This document shows positions 36,367 to 46,467 of a stretch of DNA of 64,000 nt, in pieces. Numbering within the stretch: the stretch's first letter is position 1; the number at the start of each line of letters is the position of its first letter. The stretch is from NCBI RefSeq assembly GCF_003228315.1, contig NZ_CP029693.1, forward strand, positions 1,054,001-1,118,000, written 5' to 3'. Below the pieces are notes generated by a model. It saw nothing but the letters and a program-made list of their open reading frames with translations, had not been told where the DNA came from and ran no database searches. This DNA is from Pseudomonas putida. GTDB lineage: Bacteria > Pseudomonadota > Gammaproteobacteria > Pseudomonadales > Pseudomonadaceae. Position numbers and translations under genes: made by a program.

Positions 36367-37869
36367 TTGTCTACATCCAACGAGTTCATCAGCGCAAAAG
36401 CCGCCACCGGGATTGAAGGCCTGGATGACATTCTCGATGGCGGGCTGTCTCGCAGCCATGTGTTCCTGCTCGAAGGTGAACCGGGCACCGGCAAGACCAC
36501 GGTGGCACTTCATTTCCTTCTGGCGGGCGCCAAAGCGGGCGAACGCTGTTTGTACATCACCCTGTCGGAAACCGAGCGCGAGTTGCGTCAGGGGGCCAGG
36601 TCCCACGGGTGGGAGATTTCCGATAACGTCCATATCTTCGAGCTGACGCCGCCGGAGAACCTGCTCAATGCCGAGCACCAGCAGACGCTGCTGTATTCGT
36701 CAGACCTCGAGTTGGGCGAGGCCACCCGACAGATCTTCGAAGTGGTCGAACGGGTCAAGCCGACCCGTGTCGTCCTGGACAGCCTGTCCGAAATCCGATT
36801 GCTCGCGCAAAGCTCCCTGCGTTACCGCCGGCAGATTCTTGCGATCAAGCACTACTTCGTACGTTACGACGCCACGGTGCTGCTGCTGGACGACCTGACC
36901 ACCGAATCCCTCGACAAGACTGTACACAGCGTGGCCCACGGGGTGATTCGCCTGGAGGAACTGACGCCCAACTACGGCGCCGAGCGGCGGCGTATCCGGG
37001 TGGTGAAGTACCGGGGCCAGAAATATCGGGGTGGCTTCCATGACTTCACCATCATGGGCGATGGCGTGCATGTCTTCCCGCGTCTGGTGGCCGCCGAGCA
37101 TCGGGGCGCCTATCTGCGACAGCAGCTGACCAGCGGCATCCCGGAAATGGACGCGCTGCTGGGTGGCGGCATCGAGACCGGTTCCAGCACCCTGATTCTG
37201 GGACCTGCCGGTACCGGAAAATCCCTGATTTCGATGATCTTCGCTGTCGCTGCGGTGAGTCGGGGTGAAAAAGCGGCCTTGTTTATATTCGATGAAGAGC
37301 TGGGTTTGCTGTTCGAACGCATGAAACACCTGGGTATCGATCTGCAGGCCCTGCAGGACACCGGCAACCTGCTGATCGAACAAGTGGATGCCGCCGAACT
37401 GTCCCCGGGCGAGTTCTCCCACCGGGTACGGCGCTGCGTGGATGGCGGCGATATCAAGACCGTGGTGATCGACAGTATCAATGGCTATCAGGCCGCCATG
37501 CCCGAGGAAAACGCCCTGGTGCTGCACATGCACGAATTGCTGCTGTACCTGAACCGCAAGGGCGCGGCGACCTTCATGACGGTGGCCCAGCATGGTCTGG
37601 TGGGTGACATGCAGGCCCCGGTGGACATCACCTATCTGGCCGACACCGTCATCCTGCTGCGTTACTTCGAAGCGCTGGGCAAAGTCCGCCGGGCCATTTC
37701 CATCATCAAGAAACGCACCGGTACTCACGAGTCGACCATCCGCGAATACCGGATCAACTCTCAGGGCATCACCATCGGTGAACCTCTGGAAGCTTTCCAG
37801 GGCGTACTGCGCGGAGTGCCGACCTACCTGGGTGCGAGCCTGCCCCTGCTCGCGGATGACCGTCCGTGA
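36367..37869 (+). CDS. Double-domain KaiC-like ATPase
   Basis: A 500-residue protein of two tandem KaiC/RecA-type domains. The P-loops are GEPGTGKT at 37-44 and GPAGTGKS at 279-286. Walker B-type segments are RVVLDSLSEIRLL and TVVIDSINGYQAA. In the second domain the KaiC phosphorylation pair Ser-Thr is Thr-Tyr (VDITYLADTVILLRY), as in KaiC-like proteins outside cyanobacteria. The start is a TTG with GAGAGGG 6 bases upstream; upstream in-frame residues are not family-like. The stop overlaps the next kinase gene by one base. No KaiA or KaiB is present, so it is more likely an ATPase signalling partner of that kinase than a clock. Confidence 0.9.
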   Translation: MSTSNEFISAKAATGIEGLDDILDGGLSRSHVFLLEGEPGTGKTTVALHFLLAGAKAGERCLYITLSETERELRQGARSHGWEISDNVHIFELTPPENLLNAEHQQTLLYSSDLELGEATRQIFEVVERVKPTRVVLDSLSEIRLLAQSSLRYRRQILAIKHYFVRYDATVLLLDDLTTESLDKTVHSVAHGVIRLEELTPNYGAERRRIRVVKYRGQKYRGGFHDFTIMGDGVHVFPRLVAAEHRGAYLRQQLTSGIPEMDALLGGGIETGSSTLILGPAGTGKSLISMIFAVAAVSRGEKAALFIFDEELGLLFERMKHLGIDLQALQDTGNLLIEQVDAAELSPGEFSHRVRRCVDGGDIKTVVIDSINGYQAAMPEENALVLHMHELLLYLNRKGAATFMTVAQHGLVGDMQAPVDITYLADTVILLRYFEALGKVRRAISIIKKRTGTHESTIREYRINSQGITIGEPLEAFQGVLRGVPTYLGASLPLLADDRP

Positions 37870-39536
37870 TGGTGCAGAAAGGGACCTCCGAGCGCGCGAT
37901 CATCCTCGCGCCACTGGGCCGCGACAGCCAGATCGCGCTGATGCTGCTGAACGAGGCAGGCTTCGATGGGGTCATCAGCCGCGATGTTCGGGCAATGTGC
38001 AACGAACTGGAGCAAGGCGCCGGATTGTTGCTGGTGTCCTCCGAAGCATTGCTTGGGCAGGATCTCGAACCGCTGTTCAAACACATCGAACAGCAACCGG
38101 CGTGGTCCGACCTGCCCATCGTGTTGCTGACACACCATGGCGGCCCCGAGCACGACCCGACCTCACGATTCGGGCCGCAACTGGGCAACGTCACCTTCCT
38201 TGAACGTCCATTTCATCCGATCACCCTGATCAGTCTGGTGACCACCGCTTTGCGCGGGCGCCGACGACAATACGAAGCCAGGGACCGGCTGATCGATCTG
38301 AGTCAGAGCGAGCAGCGCCTGCAAATCACCCTGGAAACCCTGGAACAGCAGGTGGAAGAGCGCACCGCCCAGCTGCGTCACAACGAGGAGGTGCTTCGCC
38401 AGTCGCAGAAGATGGAGGCGGTCGGCCAACTCACCGGCGGTATCGCCCACGACTTCAACAACATGTTGACCGGGATCATCGGCAGCCTGGAGTTGTTGCG
38501 TCGGCGTCTGGCCCGCGGGCGTCTGGAAGATCTGGAGAGCCTGATCGATCTCGGCGTCACCTCCGCCAACCGCGCGGCGGGCCTGACCCACCGCTTGCTG
38601 GCGTTCTCGCGTCGCCAGTCCCTCGACTCACAACCGGTGGAAATGAACAACCTGGTGGTGTCCATGGGAGAGTTGCTGCAGCGCAGCATCAACGAAAGCA
38701 TTCACCTGGACATGCAACTGAGCGAGAGTCTGTGGGTGGCCGAGGCCGACCCCAATCAACTGGAAAGCGCCCTGCTCAACCTGGTGATCAACGCCCGCGA
38801 CGCCATGCCCGATGGCGGCAAGCTGGTGGTGAAGACCTCGAACCTGTACCTGGATGCAGATTTCACCCAACCCCACAAAAATCTCGAGCCCGGCGATTAC
38901 GTGGTGCTCAGCGTCACCGATAGTGGCTGTGGCATACCGCAAACCACGATCAACCGCGTCTTCGATCCGTTCTTCACCACCAAACCCATCGGCCAGGGCA
39001 CCGGCCTTGGTTTGTCGATGATCTACGGCTTCACCAAACAATCGCGCGGGCATGTCGCCATCGAGAGCGAAGTGGGACAAGGCACCACGGTCAGCCTGTA
39101 CCTGCCGCGTTTCGGCGGCGAACTGCCGGACGCTCAACCGGCGGACAACCCACACCCGCTGTTTGCCCGCAACGGAGAAACGGTGCTGATCGTCGAAGAT
39201 GACCCTGCAGTGCGGGTGTTGGTCTGCACGGTGTTGAGCGAACTGGGCTATGCCTTTGTCGAAGCTGGCGATGCCGACAGCGCGATGCCGATTCTCGACT
39301 CGCCGCAACGCATCGACCTGATGATCAGCGACGTCGGCCTGCCAGGCCTGAACGGCCGGCAACTGGCGGAAATCGGCCGGCAATACCGGCCGGAATTGAA
39401 AGTGTTGTTCATCACCGGCTACGCCGAACATGCGGCGGTGCGTGCCGGTTTCCTGGATTCGGGGATGCAGATGATTACCAAGCCGTTCACCTTCGACCTG
39501 CTGACGGCGAAGGTTCGGGAGATGGTGCGGGCTTGA
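37869..39536 (+). CDS. Hybrid sensor histidine kinase (pseudo-REC, HisKA, HATPase, REC)
   Basis: A 555-residue cytoplasmic kinase. Residues 1-130 read as a degenerate receiver-like domain ([31 protein letters not shown]), followed by a coiled coil ([27 protein letters not shown]). The phospho-acceptor is His194 in [13 protein letters not shown]. The ATPase has N, G1 and G2 boxes ([35 protein letters not shown]). A C-terminal receiver has Asp488 (MISDVGLPG). There is no membrane segment, so the signal is cytoplasmic, most simply through the overlapping KaiC-like protein. The ATG at 37869 overlaps the KaiC stop by one base. Confidence 0.92.
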   Translation: MVQKGTSERAIILAPLGRDSQIALMLLNEAGFDGVISRDVRAMCNELEQGAGLLLVSSEALLGQDLEPLFKHIEQQPAWSDLPIVLLTHHGGPEHDPTSRFGPQLGNVTFLERPFHPITLISLVTTALRGRRRQYEARDRLIDLSQSEQRLQITLETLEQQVEERTAQLRHNEEVLRQSQKMEAVGQLTGGIAHDFNNMLTGIIGSLELLRRRLARGRLEDLESLIDLGVTSANRAAGLTHRLLAFSRRQSLDSQPVEMNNLVVSMGELLQRSINESIHLDMQLSESLWVAEADPNQLESALLNLVINARDAMPDGGKLVVKTSNLYLDADFTQPHKNLEPGDYVVLSVTDSGCGIPQTTINRVFDPFFTTKPIGQGTGLGLSMIYGFTKQSRGHVAIESEVGQGTTVSLYLPRFGGELPDAQPADNPHPLFARNGETVLIVEDDPAVRVLVCTVLSELGYAFVEAGDADSAMPILDSPQRIDLMISDVGLPGLNGRQLAEIGRQYRPELKVLFITGYAEHAAVRAGFLDSGMQMITKPFTFDLLTAKVREMVRA

Positions 39537-39562
39537 GTTCCCCGATACCTCTTAACCTCTTA

Positions 39563-39659
39563 CCTGTAGGAGCAAAGCTTGCTCGCGATGGCGTCGGCAC
39601 ATCCGGAATTGATGCTGGCTGACTTTACGCCATCGCGAGCAAGGGTTGCTCCTACAGGG
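39563..39659. repeat. REP pair between convergent signalling operons
   Basis: CCTGTAGGAGCAAAGCTTGC and its inverse CGAGCAAGGGTTGCTCCTACAGG surround a spacer of about 48 bases, between the KaiC-kinase operon and the leftward che-like operon. Confidence 0.9.
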
Positions 39660-39672
39660 GGGGCGATGTGTC

Positions 39673-40050
39673 TTACGACAGCAAGTCCTGCATGATGTCC
39701 TGCAACACATCCAGGTCGAACGGTTTTTCCAGGATCGGTGCCTTGAGGGTGATCGGGCTGCCGGTTTCGCGGATTTCCTTGGCATAACCACTGATGAAAA
39801 TCACCTTGAGGTCCGGTCGCAGCTTGACCGCGGGCTCGGCGATCTGCACGCCGGAGATGCCGCCGGGCAGGCGGTAGTCGGTGATCAGCATGTCCAGGTG
39901 GGGTTTGCTGGCGAGGATTTCGAAGGCCTGCTCGCCGTTTTCTGCCTGTAGCACACGATACCCCTGCCCCGACAGATAATCGGTCAGCACCATCAGGATT
40001 ACCGGCTCGTCCTCGACGACGAGTACTACATCTTGTGCATCTTCACTCAT
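39673..40050 (-). CDS. Stand-alone response regulator (REC only)
   Basis: A 125-residue single receiver domain with Asp58 (LITDYRLPGG), acidic pocket EDE at 13-15, the Ser/Thr switch region (IFISGYAKE) and Lys (EKPFDL). It has no output domain, so it would relay phosphate or bind a partner. The ATG at 40050 has AAAGG 7 bases upstream. It lies 77 bases after the REC-kinase gene and probably ends the leftward operon. Confidence 0.92.
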   Translation of the reverse strand: MSEDAQDVVLVVEDEPVILMVLTDYLSGQGYRVLQAENGEQAFEILASKPHLDMLITDYRLPGGISGVQIAEPAVKLRPDLKVIFISGYAKEIRETGSPITLKAPILEKPFDLDVLQDIMQDLLS

Positions 40051-40127
40051 GGGAAGCCTTTGTTCGTTCAATAGCTGCTGATACGACCCCGGGGTCGCTC
40101 AGAGGTTGCGTTTTTCCGGCTGTTTTC

Positions 40128-41309
40128 CTACAGCGGCAGACAAACGCGAAACAGGGCGCCTTCGCCAATCCGGCTTTCGACGGTTATGGTGCCGCCATGG
40201 GCGGTCACGATCTGTTCGGAAATAAACAATCCCAGGCCCAGTCCGGCGACGGCGTGTTTAACCGACACCCGCTCGAACTGCTGGAAAATCCGTTGCTGGT
40301 TCTCTTCACTGATGCCGATCCCGAAGTCCCGCACTTCCACCCGGGCCTCGCCGTCCTCACTGTACACCTTCACCTGGATCGGGCTCTTGGCACCGTAGCG
40401 CAAGGCGTTGGTCAGCAGGTTGGAAATCACCTGTTCAATGCGAAATTCATCCCAGTTGCCGATCACCGGTTGCCCGGCCTCCAGGGAAACCGTCGCTTCG
40501 GCAGCCTCGATCTGCTGGGCGAAATTTTGCAGCAATGCGCGCACCAGCACCGTCAGGTCGAAACAACTGGGGCGAATCGACAGCTTGCCGGTGCGAATGC
40601 GCGACACATCGAGCATGTCTTCGATCAGGCGAATCAGGCTTTTGATCTGCCGCTCGTCGCGGTCGACCATGGTGCGCATCTTGTCGAGGGTGAACGCGGC
40701 GGCGTTATCCCGGGCCAGGTGCATCTTGCGCAGCTGGGTTTCCAGGATCAGGCCATTGAGCGGTGTGCGTACTTCGTGGGCGACGATGGACATGAAGTCA
40801 TCGCGCATGCGCACCGCCTGCTGCAACTCAATCTGCGTGCTCTGCAACTGCAGCAGCAGCGCCTCCTGCTCGCGGCGGCTCTGCTCCAGCGCTTCGACCT
40901 GTTGCTTCATGGCCTTGCTCTGTCGGTACAGTTCGACGAACACGTTGACCTTGCTCTTGACCGCATGAATGTCCAGCGGCTTGTGCAGGAAATCCACCGC
41001 GCCGCTTTCATAGCCTTTGAACGCGTAGTTGAGCTCACGGCCCGCGGCGCTGACGAACACGATCGGAATGCTGCGGGTCTTTTCCGTGCCGCGCATCAGC
41101 TCGGCCAGTTCGAAACCGTTCATGCCGGGCATCTGCACGTCGAGGATGGCCAGGGCGAATTCGTGTTGCAGCAGCAGCGACAAGGCCTCGTCGGCCGACT
41201 GCGCCTTATAGACGATGCGGTCTTCGCGCTTGATCAGCGCCTCGAGTGCCAACAGATTCTCCGGCAGATCGTCGACGATCAGCAGTTTGGCCTGGATATT
41301 ACTTAACAT
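40128..41309 (-). CDS. REC-HisKA-HATPase sensor kinase
   Basis: A 393-residue cytoplasmic protein with receiver domain first (Asp57 in LAILDVQMPG), then a coiled coil (SKAMKQQVEALEQSRREQEALLLQLQSTQ), HisKA with His178 (MSIVAHEVRTPLNG) and HATPase (NLLTNALRYGAKSP, VRDFGIGISEENQQRIFQQF, GLGLGLFISEQIV). The start overlaps the CheB stop by 7 bases, so translation is coupled. The receiver-first order is typical of kinases controlled by an upstream hybrid kinase, here likely the 1163-residue one in the same operon. Confidence 0.92.
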   Translation of the reverse strand: MLSNIQAKLLIVDDLPENLLALEALIKREDRIVYKAQSADEALSLLLQHEFALAILDVQMPGMNGFELAELMRGTEKTRSIPIVFVSAAGRELNYAFKGYESGAVDFLHKPLDIHAVKSKVNVFVELYRQSKAMKQQVEALEQSRREQEALLLQLQSTQIELQQAVRMRDDFMSIVAHEVRTPLNGLILETQLRKMHLARDNAAAFTLDKMRTMVDRDERQIKSLIRLIEDMLDVSRIRTGKLSIRPSCFDLTVLVRALLQNFAQQIEAAEATVSLEAGQPVIGNWDEFRIEQVISNLLTNALRYGAKSPIQVKVYSEDGEARVEVRDFGIGISEENQQRIFQQFERVSVKHAVAGLGLGLFISEQIVTAHGGTITVESRIGEGALFRVCLPL

Positions 41310-41896
41310 GCGATTCGTTCCAGCTCGACAAGCAGACGGCCGATGCCGCGGATGGGGAGAATGTGGTCGGGCTGATGAATATCCAGCGCCGCCCGGGGCA
41401 TGGTCGCGACCTGGGCTTCATTCGGGTCCTGCACGATGGTCAGCCCGCCATGGCGTTTGACCTGCGCCAGACCGTGGGCGCCGTCACGATTGGCGCCGGT
41501 CAGCAGCACGGCCGCCAGGGCCGGGCCGTAAGCGTCGGCGGCCGACTCGAACAGGTAGTCGATGGCAGGCCTTGAGAAGTGCACCCGCTCCTCCAGGCTG
41601 AGGGAAAAGCTGCGGTCCAGTTCAACCGACAGGTGATAACCGGGTGCCGCGAAATACAGGGTGCCGGCTTCAATCGCGATTTTGTCGCCAGCCTCGCGCA
41701 CCGGCAGGGCAACACGCCTTGCGAAGACATCGGTCAACTGACTGCGGCGCTCGTTGGGCAAGTGCAGAACGACGATGATCGGCAGCGCAAAGCCTTCGCG
41801 CAGCTCGCCGAGAATACTCAGCAGCGCCTCCACGCCCCCGGCCGAGGCGCCGATCACAATGGCTTCTATGGCGGGTGAACCCGTAACACCGTTCAT
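41303..41896 (-). CDS. CheB-type methylesterase, catalytic domain only
   Basis: A 197-residue protein with the CheB catalytic triad: Ser19 (VIGASAGGVEAL), His45 (VVLHLP) and Asp138 (LLTGANRDGAHGL). The N-terminal receiver of classic CheB is missing. CheB removes methyl groups from chemoreceptors, but no receptor gene is near. Its ATG overlaps the CheR stop (ATGA). Longer frames upstream run inside cheR and are not used. Confidence 0.92.
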   Translation of the reverse strand: MNGVTGSPAIEAIVIGASAGGVEALLSILGELREGFALPIIVVLHLPNERRSQLTDVFARRVALPVREAGDKIAIEAGTLYFAAPGYHLSVELDRSFSLSLEERVHFSRPAIDYLFESAADAYGPALAAVLLTGANRDGAHGLAQVKRHGGLTIVQDPNEAQVATMPRAALDIHQPDHILPIRGIGRLLVELERIAC

Positions 41897-42726
41897 GATT
41901 TGCGGTAGATCCGTTCTTGTTTGACCAACGGCTCGAACTGGTTGCCGAAGGCGGAAAAATCCGGGGTTTCCTTGCTGCCCAGCACCAGGAAACCACGGTG
42001 ACACAGGGACTCATGAAATAAGCCGAACGCGCGATCCTGAAGATTTTTATTGAAGTAAATCAATACGTTACGACACGAAATTAATTGAGTTTCGGAGAAT
42101 ACGCTATCGGTTGCCAGGCTGTGATCGGCGAAGGTCACGTTCTCGCACAGCGACTTGTCGAAGATCGCGTAGCCGTAAGCCGCCGTGTAGTAATCGGCGA
42201 ACGAACGCTGGCCACCGGCCTGCTGGTAATTAGCAGTGTAGGCGCGGACATTCTCCATCGAGAAAATCCCTTGTTTGGCTTTCTCCAGCGAGCGCGGATT
42301 GATGTCGGTGGCGTAGATGATGGTGCGATCGAGCAGGCCCTCTTCGCGCAACAGAATGGCCATCGAATAGACCTCTTCACCGGTGCTGCAACCGGCGACC
42401 CAGACCTTGATTGACGGATAGGTCTTGAGCAGCGGCACCACTTCGTTGCGGATCGCCAGGAAGTGCGACGGATCGCGGAACATCTCACTGACCGGAATCG
42501 TCAGCAACTGCAGCAACTGCATGAACGCGGCCGGATCATGCAGAACCTTTTCCTGAAGCGCCGAAATGGTGCCGCACTCGAACTGGCTCAACGCGTGGGT
42601 CACCCGGCGCTTGATCGATGCGCCGGAATAATCGCGAAAGTCATAGCTGTACTTGAGGTAGATCGCCTCGATCAGCAAGCGCAATTCGATTTCGCTGTTT
42701 CGCCCCCCTGGATACTGGTGTTCCAC
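41893..42726 (-). CDS. CheR-type methyltransferase
   Basis: A 277-residue protein with the CheR N-terminal helical domain (YDFRDYSGASIKRRVTHAL), the SAM-binding motif (IKVWVAGCSTGEEVYSMAILL) and the conserved ATDINPRSLEKAKQGIF and LISCRNVLIYF segments. It would methylate receptor glutamates or another target. The start is a GTG immediately after the TAA of the upstream kinase, with GGAA 9 bases before. No MCP is in the window, so the substrate is open. Confidence 0.92.
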   Translation of the reverse strand: MEHQYPGGRNSEIELRLLIEAIYLKYSYDFRDYSGASIKRRVTHALSQFECGTISALQEKVLHDPAAFMQLLQLLTIPVSEMFRDPSHFLAIRNEVVPLLKTYPSIKVWVAGCSTGEEVYSMAILLREEGLLDRTIIYATDINPRSLEKAKQGIFSMENVRAYTANYQQAGGQRSFADYYTAAYGYAIFDKSLCENVTFADHSLATDSVFSETQLISCRNVLIYFNKNLQDRAFGLFHESLCHRGFLVLGSKETPDFSAFGNQFEPLVKQERIYRKS

Positions 42727-45700
42727 TTAAATACGTTCCATTTTCGGTAACCACACACGGATGAGAGAAAACAGCCGGTCCAGGTCGATGGGCTTGGCCA
42801 GGTAATCGTTGGCGCCGGCCTGCAGGCAGCGCTCCTGATCGTCTTTCATGGCCTTGGCCGTCACCGCAATGATCGGCAGCTTGCGCCAGCGCGAGTCCTT
42901 GCGGATTTCCAGGGTGGCCTCGTAGCCGTCCATTTCCGGCATCATCACGTCCATCAACACCAGGTCGATATCCTCGACTTCCTTCAATCGATCGATCGCC
43001 TCGCGACCGTTACGGCCAATCACCACCACCGCGCCCTTTTGCTCCAGCGCACTGGTCAGGGCAAAGATGTTGCGTACATCGTCGTCCACCAGCAGCACCT
43101 TGCGGCCCTCGAAGACCTTGTCGCGGCTGCGGGCGGTCTTGAGCATCTTCTGTCTTTCATGGGACAGCCGGGATTCGACTTTGTGCAGAAAGAGTGTCAC
43201 CTCATCCAGCAAGCGCTCCGGCGAGCGCGCGCCCTTGATAATGATCGAGCGCGAATACTTGCGCAGTTCGGCCTCTTCGTCGCGCGTCAGGTTGCGTCCG
43301 GTATAGACGATGACCGGCGGGAACGAGCAGATGTCCTCGGTGGACATGCGTTTGAGCAGATCGCCACCGAGCATGTCCGGTAGCTTGAGGTCGATGATCA
43401 TGCAGTCGAAACTGGTGGTGCGCAGCAGATCCAGCGCCTCCTGGGCGTAGCCGACAGCGGTGATCTCGATGTCATCGTCGCCGATCAGCCGGGAAATGCT
43501 GTCGCGCTGCAAATCATCGTCCTCCACCAGCAGCACGCGCTTGACCTTCTGGGTCAGTTTCGCCTCCAGGCGCACAAACACATCCTTGAGCTCTTCACGG
43601 GTGGTCGGCTTGAGGGCGTAACCGATGGCGCCCATGTGCATCGCCGCTTCCACCCGATCCTCCACCGAAATCACATGCACCGGAATGTGCCGGGTTTCGG
43701 CGTGTTCCTTCAGGCGCTGCAACACGGTCAGCCCGGAATGGTCCGGCAGGCGCATGTCCAGCAGGATGGCATCGGGAACGAACTGCCGGGCCAGGTCGTA
43801 GCCTTCGTCGGCGCCATGGGCCACCAGGCACTGATAACCCAGTTCGTGAGCCAGGTCATACAGGATGTGAGCGAAGTTCGGTTCGTCTTCCACCACCAGA
43901 ATGCAGCGGGTGGTGAACGGTGCTTTGCTGCGGTCGTCGTCGAAACGCGGAATGTCGATGTCGGCGATCAGTGGCTTGGCCTGAGGAGGTGCAACGTTGG
44001 GTGCGGACTGGGTCGAGGACGTCCGCAGCGGCTCGATAACGTCTTCTCCCGGCTCAACGTAGCTCTGCGGCAATACCAGTGTGAACACACTGCCCTGCCC
44101 CGGCGCACTGGAGACACTGATGGAGCCGCCAAGCAAGGCTGCAAGGTCGCGGGAAATCGACAGGCCCAATCCCGTACCGCCATAGCGGCGATTGGTGGTG
44201 CCGTCGGCCTGGCGGAACGCTTCGAAAATGCTTTCCTGTTGCTCGTCGGCAATGCCGATACCGGAATCGCGGACGATGAATGCAATGCCCTGATTCGGCG
44301 CGCTGGCCACGCTCAGGCTGACACTGCCCTGCTCGGTGAATTTCACCGCGTTGGATAACAGGTTCTTGATCACCTGCTCCAGGCGCTGGCGATCGGTAAA
44401 AATCATGTCCGGCGCCCCCTCCTGCAACTCCACACGGAATTGCAGTTGCTTGTCCGTCGCCAAGGGCTGGAACATGCCACGCAAGCCGTCCACCAGGCGC
44501 TCCAAGCTCGTGCTCTCCGGACGGATCTCCAGCTTGCCGGCCTCGACCTTGGAGATATCGAGGATGTCGTTGATCAGGTTCAGCAGGTCGTTGCCGGCGG
44601 AGTAGATCGATTCGGCAAACTGCACCTGCTCGGCACTGAGATTTTCCTGCGGGTTTTCCGCGAGCAACTTGGCCAGGATCAGCGAGCTGTTCAACGGCGT
44701 GCGCAGTTCGTGGGACATGTTGGCCAGGAACTCGGACTTGTACTTGCTCGAGCGCTGCAACTCTTCGGCGCGCTCTTCGAGCTGGGCCTGGGCCTGATTG
44801 AGTTCGGTGTTTTTCAGGTCCATGGCGTCGCGCTGCTCGGCCAGAACCTCGGCCTGTTCGGCGAGTTGCTCGTTGGTCTGTTCCAGCTCGACCTGCTGGG
44901 TTTCCAGATGCGCCTGGGATTCCTTGAGAATCCGCGACTGCTCTTCGAGTTCTTCGTTGGCGGTCTTCAGCTCTTCCTGCTGGACCTGCAACTCTTCGTT
45001 GAGCTGCTGGGTTTCGGCCAGCACTTCCTGCAGGCGCTGGCGATAGCGCGCGGCTTCGATGGAAGTGCCAATGCTGCCGGCAATCAATTCCAGCAGTTCG
45101 ATGTCACGGTCGTCCAGAGCACGCAGGAAACCCAGTTCGATCACGCCGTTGACCCGATCATCGTCACTGGTTGGCACGACCAGCACGCTGCGCGGCAAGC
45201 CTTCGCCCAAGCCGGAGCTGACTTTGAAATAGTCGCCGGGTACTTCATCGAGGCGAATCAGCCGCGCCTGCTGCGCTACCTGCCCGACGATGCCTTCGTC
45301 GCTGTAGATCTGTTGCTCGCGTTCTTCCTGCTCGCGGGACATGCCATACGCCGCCACGCGCTTGAGGCCACCGTGCTCCTCTCGAACATAAAGGGCCGCC
45401 ACGGCGCTACCCAGGTACTGCGCGCAAAACTGAAGAATGTTGCGCCCGAGCAGGTTCAGCGACAGTTGCCCCAGCATTTGTTCAGCCAGTTCGGTCTGGC
45501 CGTTGCGCAGCCAGGCCTGGCGCTCCAGTCGATTGGCACTGGCCTGCTGCTTGGCCAGATTGGCGCCGTACTGTTGCGAAAGGTTGATCAGATCACGGCG
45601 ACCCACATAGGCCAGCAAGCCGCTGATCACCGCGATGAACAACAGATAAAGGCCAATGCTCCAGACGGTCGTACGGCGCACTTCCTCGTTGCGCGTGGCG

Positions 45701-46218
45701 CGCAGCTGTTGCTCCATGTCGATGACATCTTCGAACTGCTTGCGGATTTCGTCGGTCAGGCGCTTGCCCTTGCCAGCCCGGACGGCGCTGCGGTAATCAC
45801 CGCTGGATCGCTGCAGATCGATCATGGTCTTCGCGTAATCGGCCCACTCCTGCTGCAGCGACTGCAAGCGGTGCAGACGATCGGTCTGAGCGGGATTATC
45901 GGCGGTCAATTCGAGCAGGGTCTTGAGCACCACCTCAATGCGTGGCTTGGCAGTTTCGTAGGGTTCGAGAAATTTCTCATCGCTACTGAGCAGAAAACCG
46001 CGCATCCCGGTTTCCAGATCGACCGTCAACTTGACCGCCTCATTGGCGTTATTGATCACCCGGTCCGTGTGCTCGACCCACTGGATCGTCGACAGCAGAT
46101 AAGTAATGAGCGACACGAAAAAAACCGCGCTGATGACGCCAACGCCCAAGGGCAGACTGATGTTGCGGCTCAGGAGTTTACGGAATCGCTGCTCATCAAC
46201 CGAAGACACAGTGGTCAT
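42727..46218 (-). CDS. Large hybrid histidine kinase: CHASE3-GAF-HisKA-HATPase-REC-REC-REC
   Basis: A 1163-residue protein. TM1 (VGVISAVFFVSLITYLL) and TM2 (IGLYLLFIAVISGLLAYV) flank a CHASE3 periplasmic sensor (TGMRGFLLSSDEKFLEPYE). Then come a GAF domain (about 255-400), a long Gln/Glu-rich coiled coil (about 400-490), HisKA with His503 (ANMSHELRTPLNS), HATPase (NLLSNAVKFTEQG, GTGLGLSISRDLAALLGGS) and three receivers with phospho-Asp in LLDMRLPD, MIIDLKLPD and LMDVMMPEMDG. It is the first gene of the leftward operon, directly abutting cheR. The ATG at 46218 has AAGG upstream. Confidence 0.95.
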   Translation of the reverse strand: MTTVSSVDEQRFRKLLSRNISLPLGVGVISAVFFVSLITYLLSTIQWVEHTDRVINNANEAVKLTVDLETGMRGFLLSSDEKFLEPYETAKPRIEVVLKTLLELTADNPAQTDRLHRLQSLQQEWADYAKTMIDLQRSSGDYRSAVRAGKGKRLTDEIRKQFEDVIDMEQQLRATRNEEVRRTTVWSIGLYLLFIAVISGLLAYVGRRDLINLSQQYGANLAKQQASANRLERQAWLRNGQTELAEQMLGQLSLNLLGRNILQFCAQYLGSAVAALYVREEHGGLKRVAAYGMSREQEEREQQIYSDEGIVGQVAQQARLIRLDEVPGDYFKVSSGLGEGLPRSVLVVPTSDDDRVNGVIELGFLRALDDRDIELLELIAGSIGTSIEAARYRQRLQEVLAETQQLNEELQVQQEELKTANEELEEQSRILKESQAHLETQQVELEQTNEQLAEQAEVLAEQRDAMDLKNTELNQAQAQLEERAEELQRSSKYKSEFLANMSHELRTPLNSSLILAKLLAENPQENLSAEQVQFAESIYSAGNDLLNLINDILDISKVEAGKLEIRPESTSLERLVDGLRGMFQPLATDKQLQFRVELQEGAPDMIFTDRQRLEQVIKNLLSNAVKFTEQGSVSLSVASAPNQGIAFIVRDSGIGIADEQQESIFEAFRQADGTTNRRYGGTGLGLSISRDLAALLGGSISVSSAPGQGSVFTLVLPQSYVEPGEDVIEPLRTSSTQSAPNVAPPQAKPLIADIDIPRFDDDRSKAPFTTRCILVVEDEPNFAHILYDLAHELGYQCLVAHGADEGYDLARQFVPDAILLDMRLPDHSGLTVLQRLKEHAETRHIPVHVISVEDRVEAAMHMGAIGYALKPTTREELKDVFVRLEAKLTQKVKRVLLVEDDDLQRDSISRLIGDDDIEITAVGYAQEALDLLRTTSFDCMIIDLKLPDMLGGDLLKRMSTEDICSFPPVIVYTGRNLTRDEEAELRKYSRSIIIKGARSPERLLDEVTLFLHKVESRLSHERQKMLKTARSRDKVFEGRKVLLVDDDVRNIFALTSALEQKGAVVVIGRNGREAIDRLKEVEDIDLVLMDVMMPEMDGYEATLEIRKDSRWRKLPIIAVTAKAMKDDQERCLQAGANDYLAKPIDLDRLFSLIRVWLPKMERI

Positions 46219-46467
46219 AGTCAGGCCTTGTTGAACGGGTGAAAAACAAGGAGTTTGCCCCAAAACGGGCAAATGGATCCATTTTTCTCACGTACCTATG
46301 GGCAAAGTCCTACATTGGACTGCTCTCGTGGTGAAGGAGCGGTTATCCTCACCACTATTCTTTTTATAGCGCGTAGGGAACTTGTCGGGAGCCGCCACTT
46401 ACTCATGCAATAGGGTCGGCGATTTCGATTGACCGACGACTGCCCAACTAATTTGAGAAAGCTCACC

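Noticed and set aside
36367..37869. A circadian clock
   Set aside because: No KaiA or KaiB and altered phosphosites; KaiC-like proteins paired with kinases are common in non-cyanobacteria.
44440..46242. 600-codon forward open frame
   Set aside because: Antisense to the large hybrid kinase; leucine-rich low-complexity shadow.
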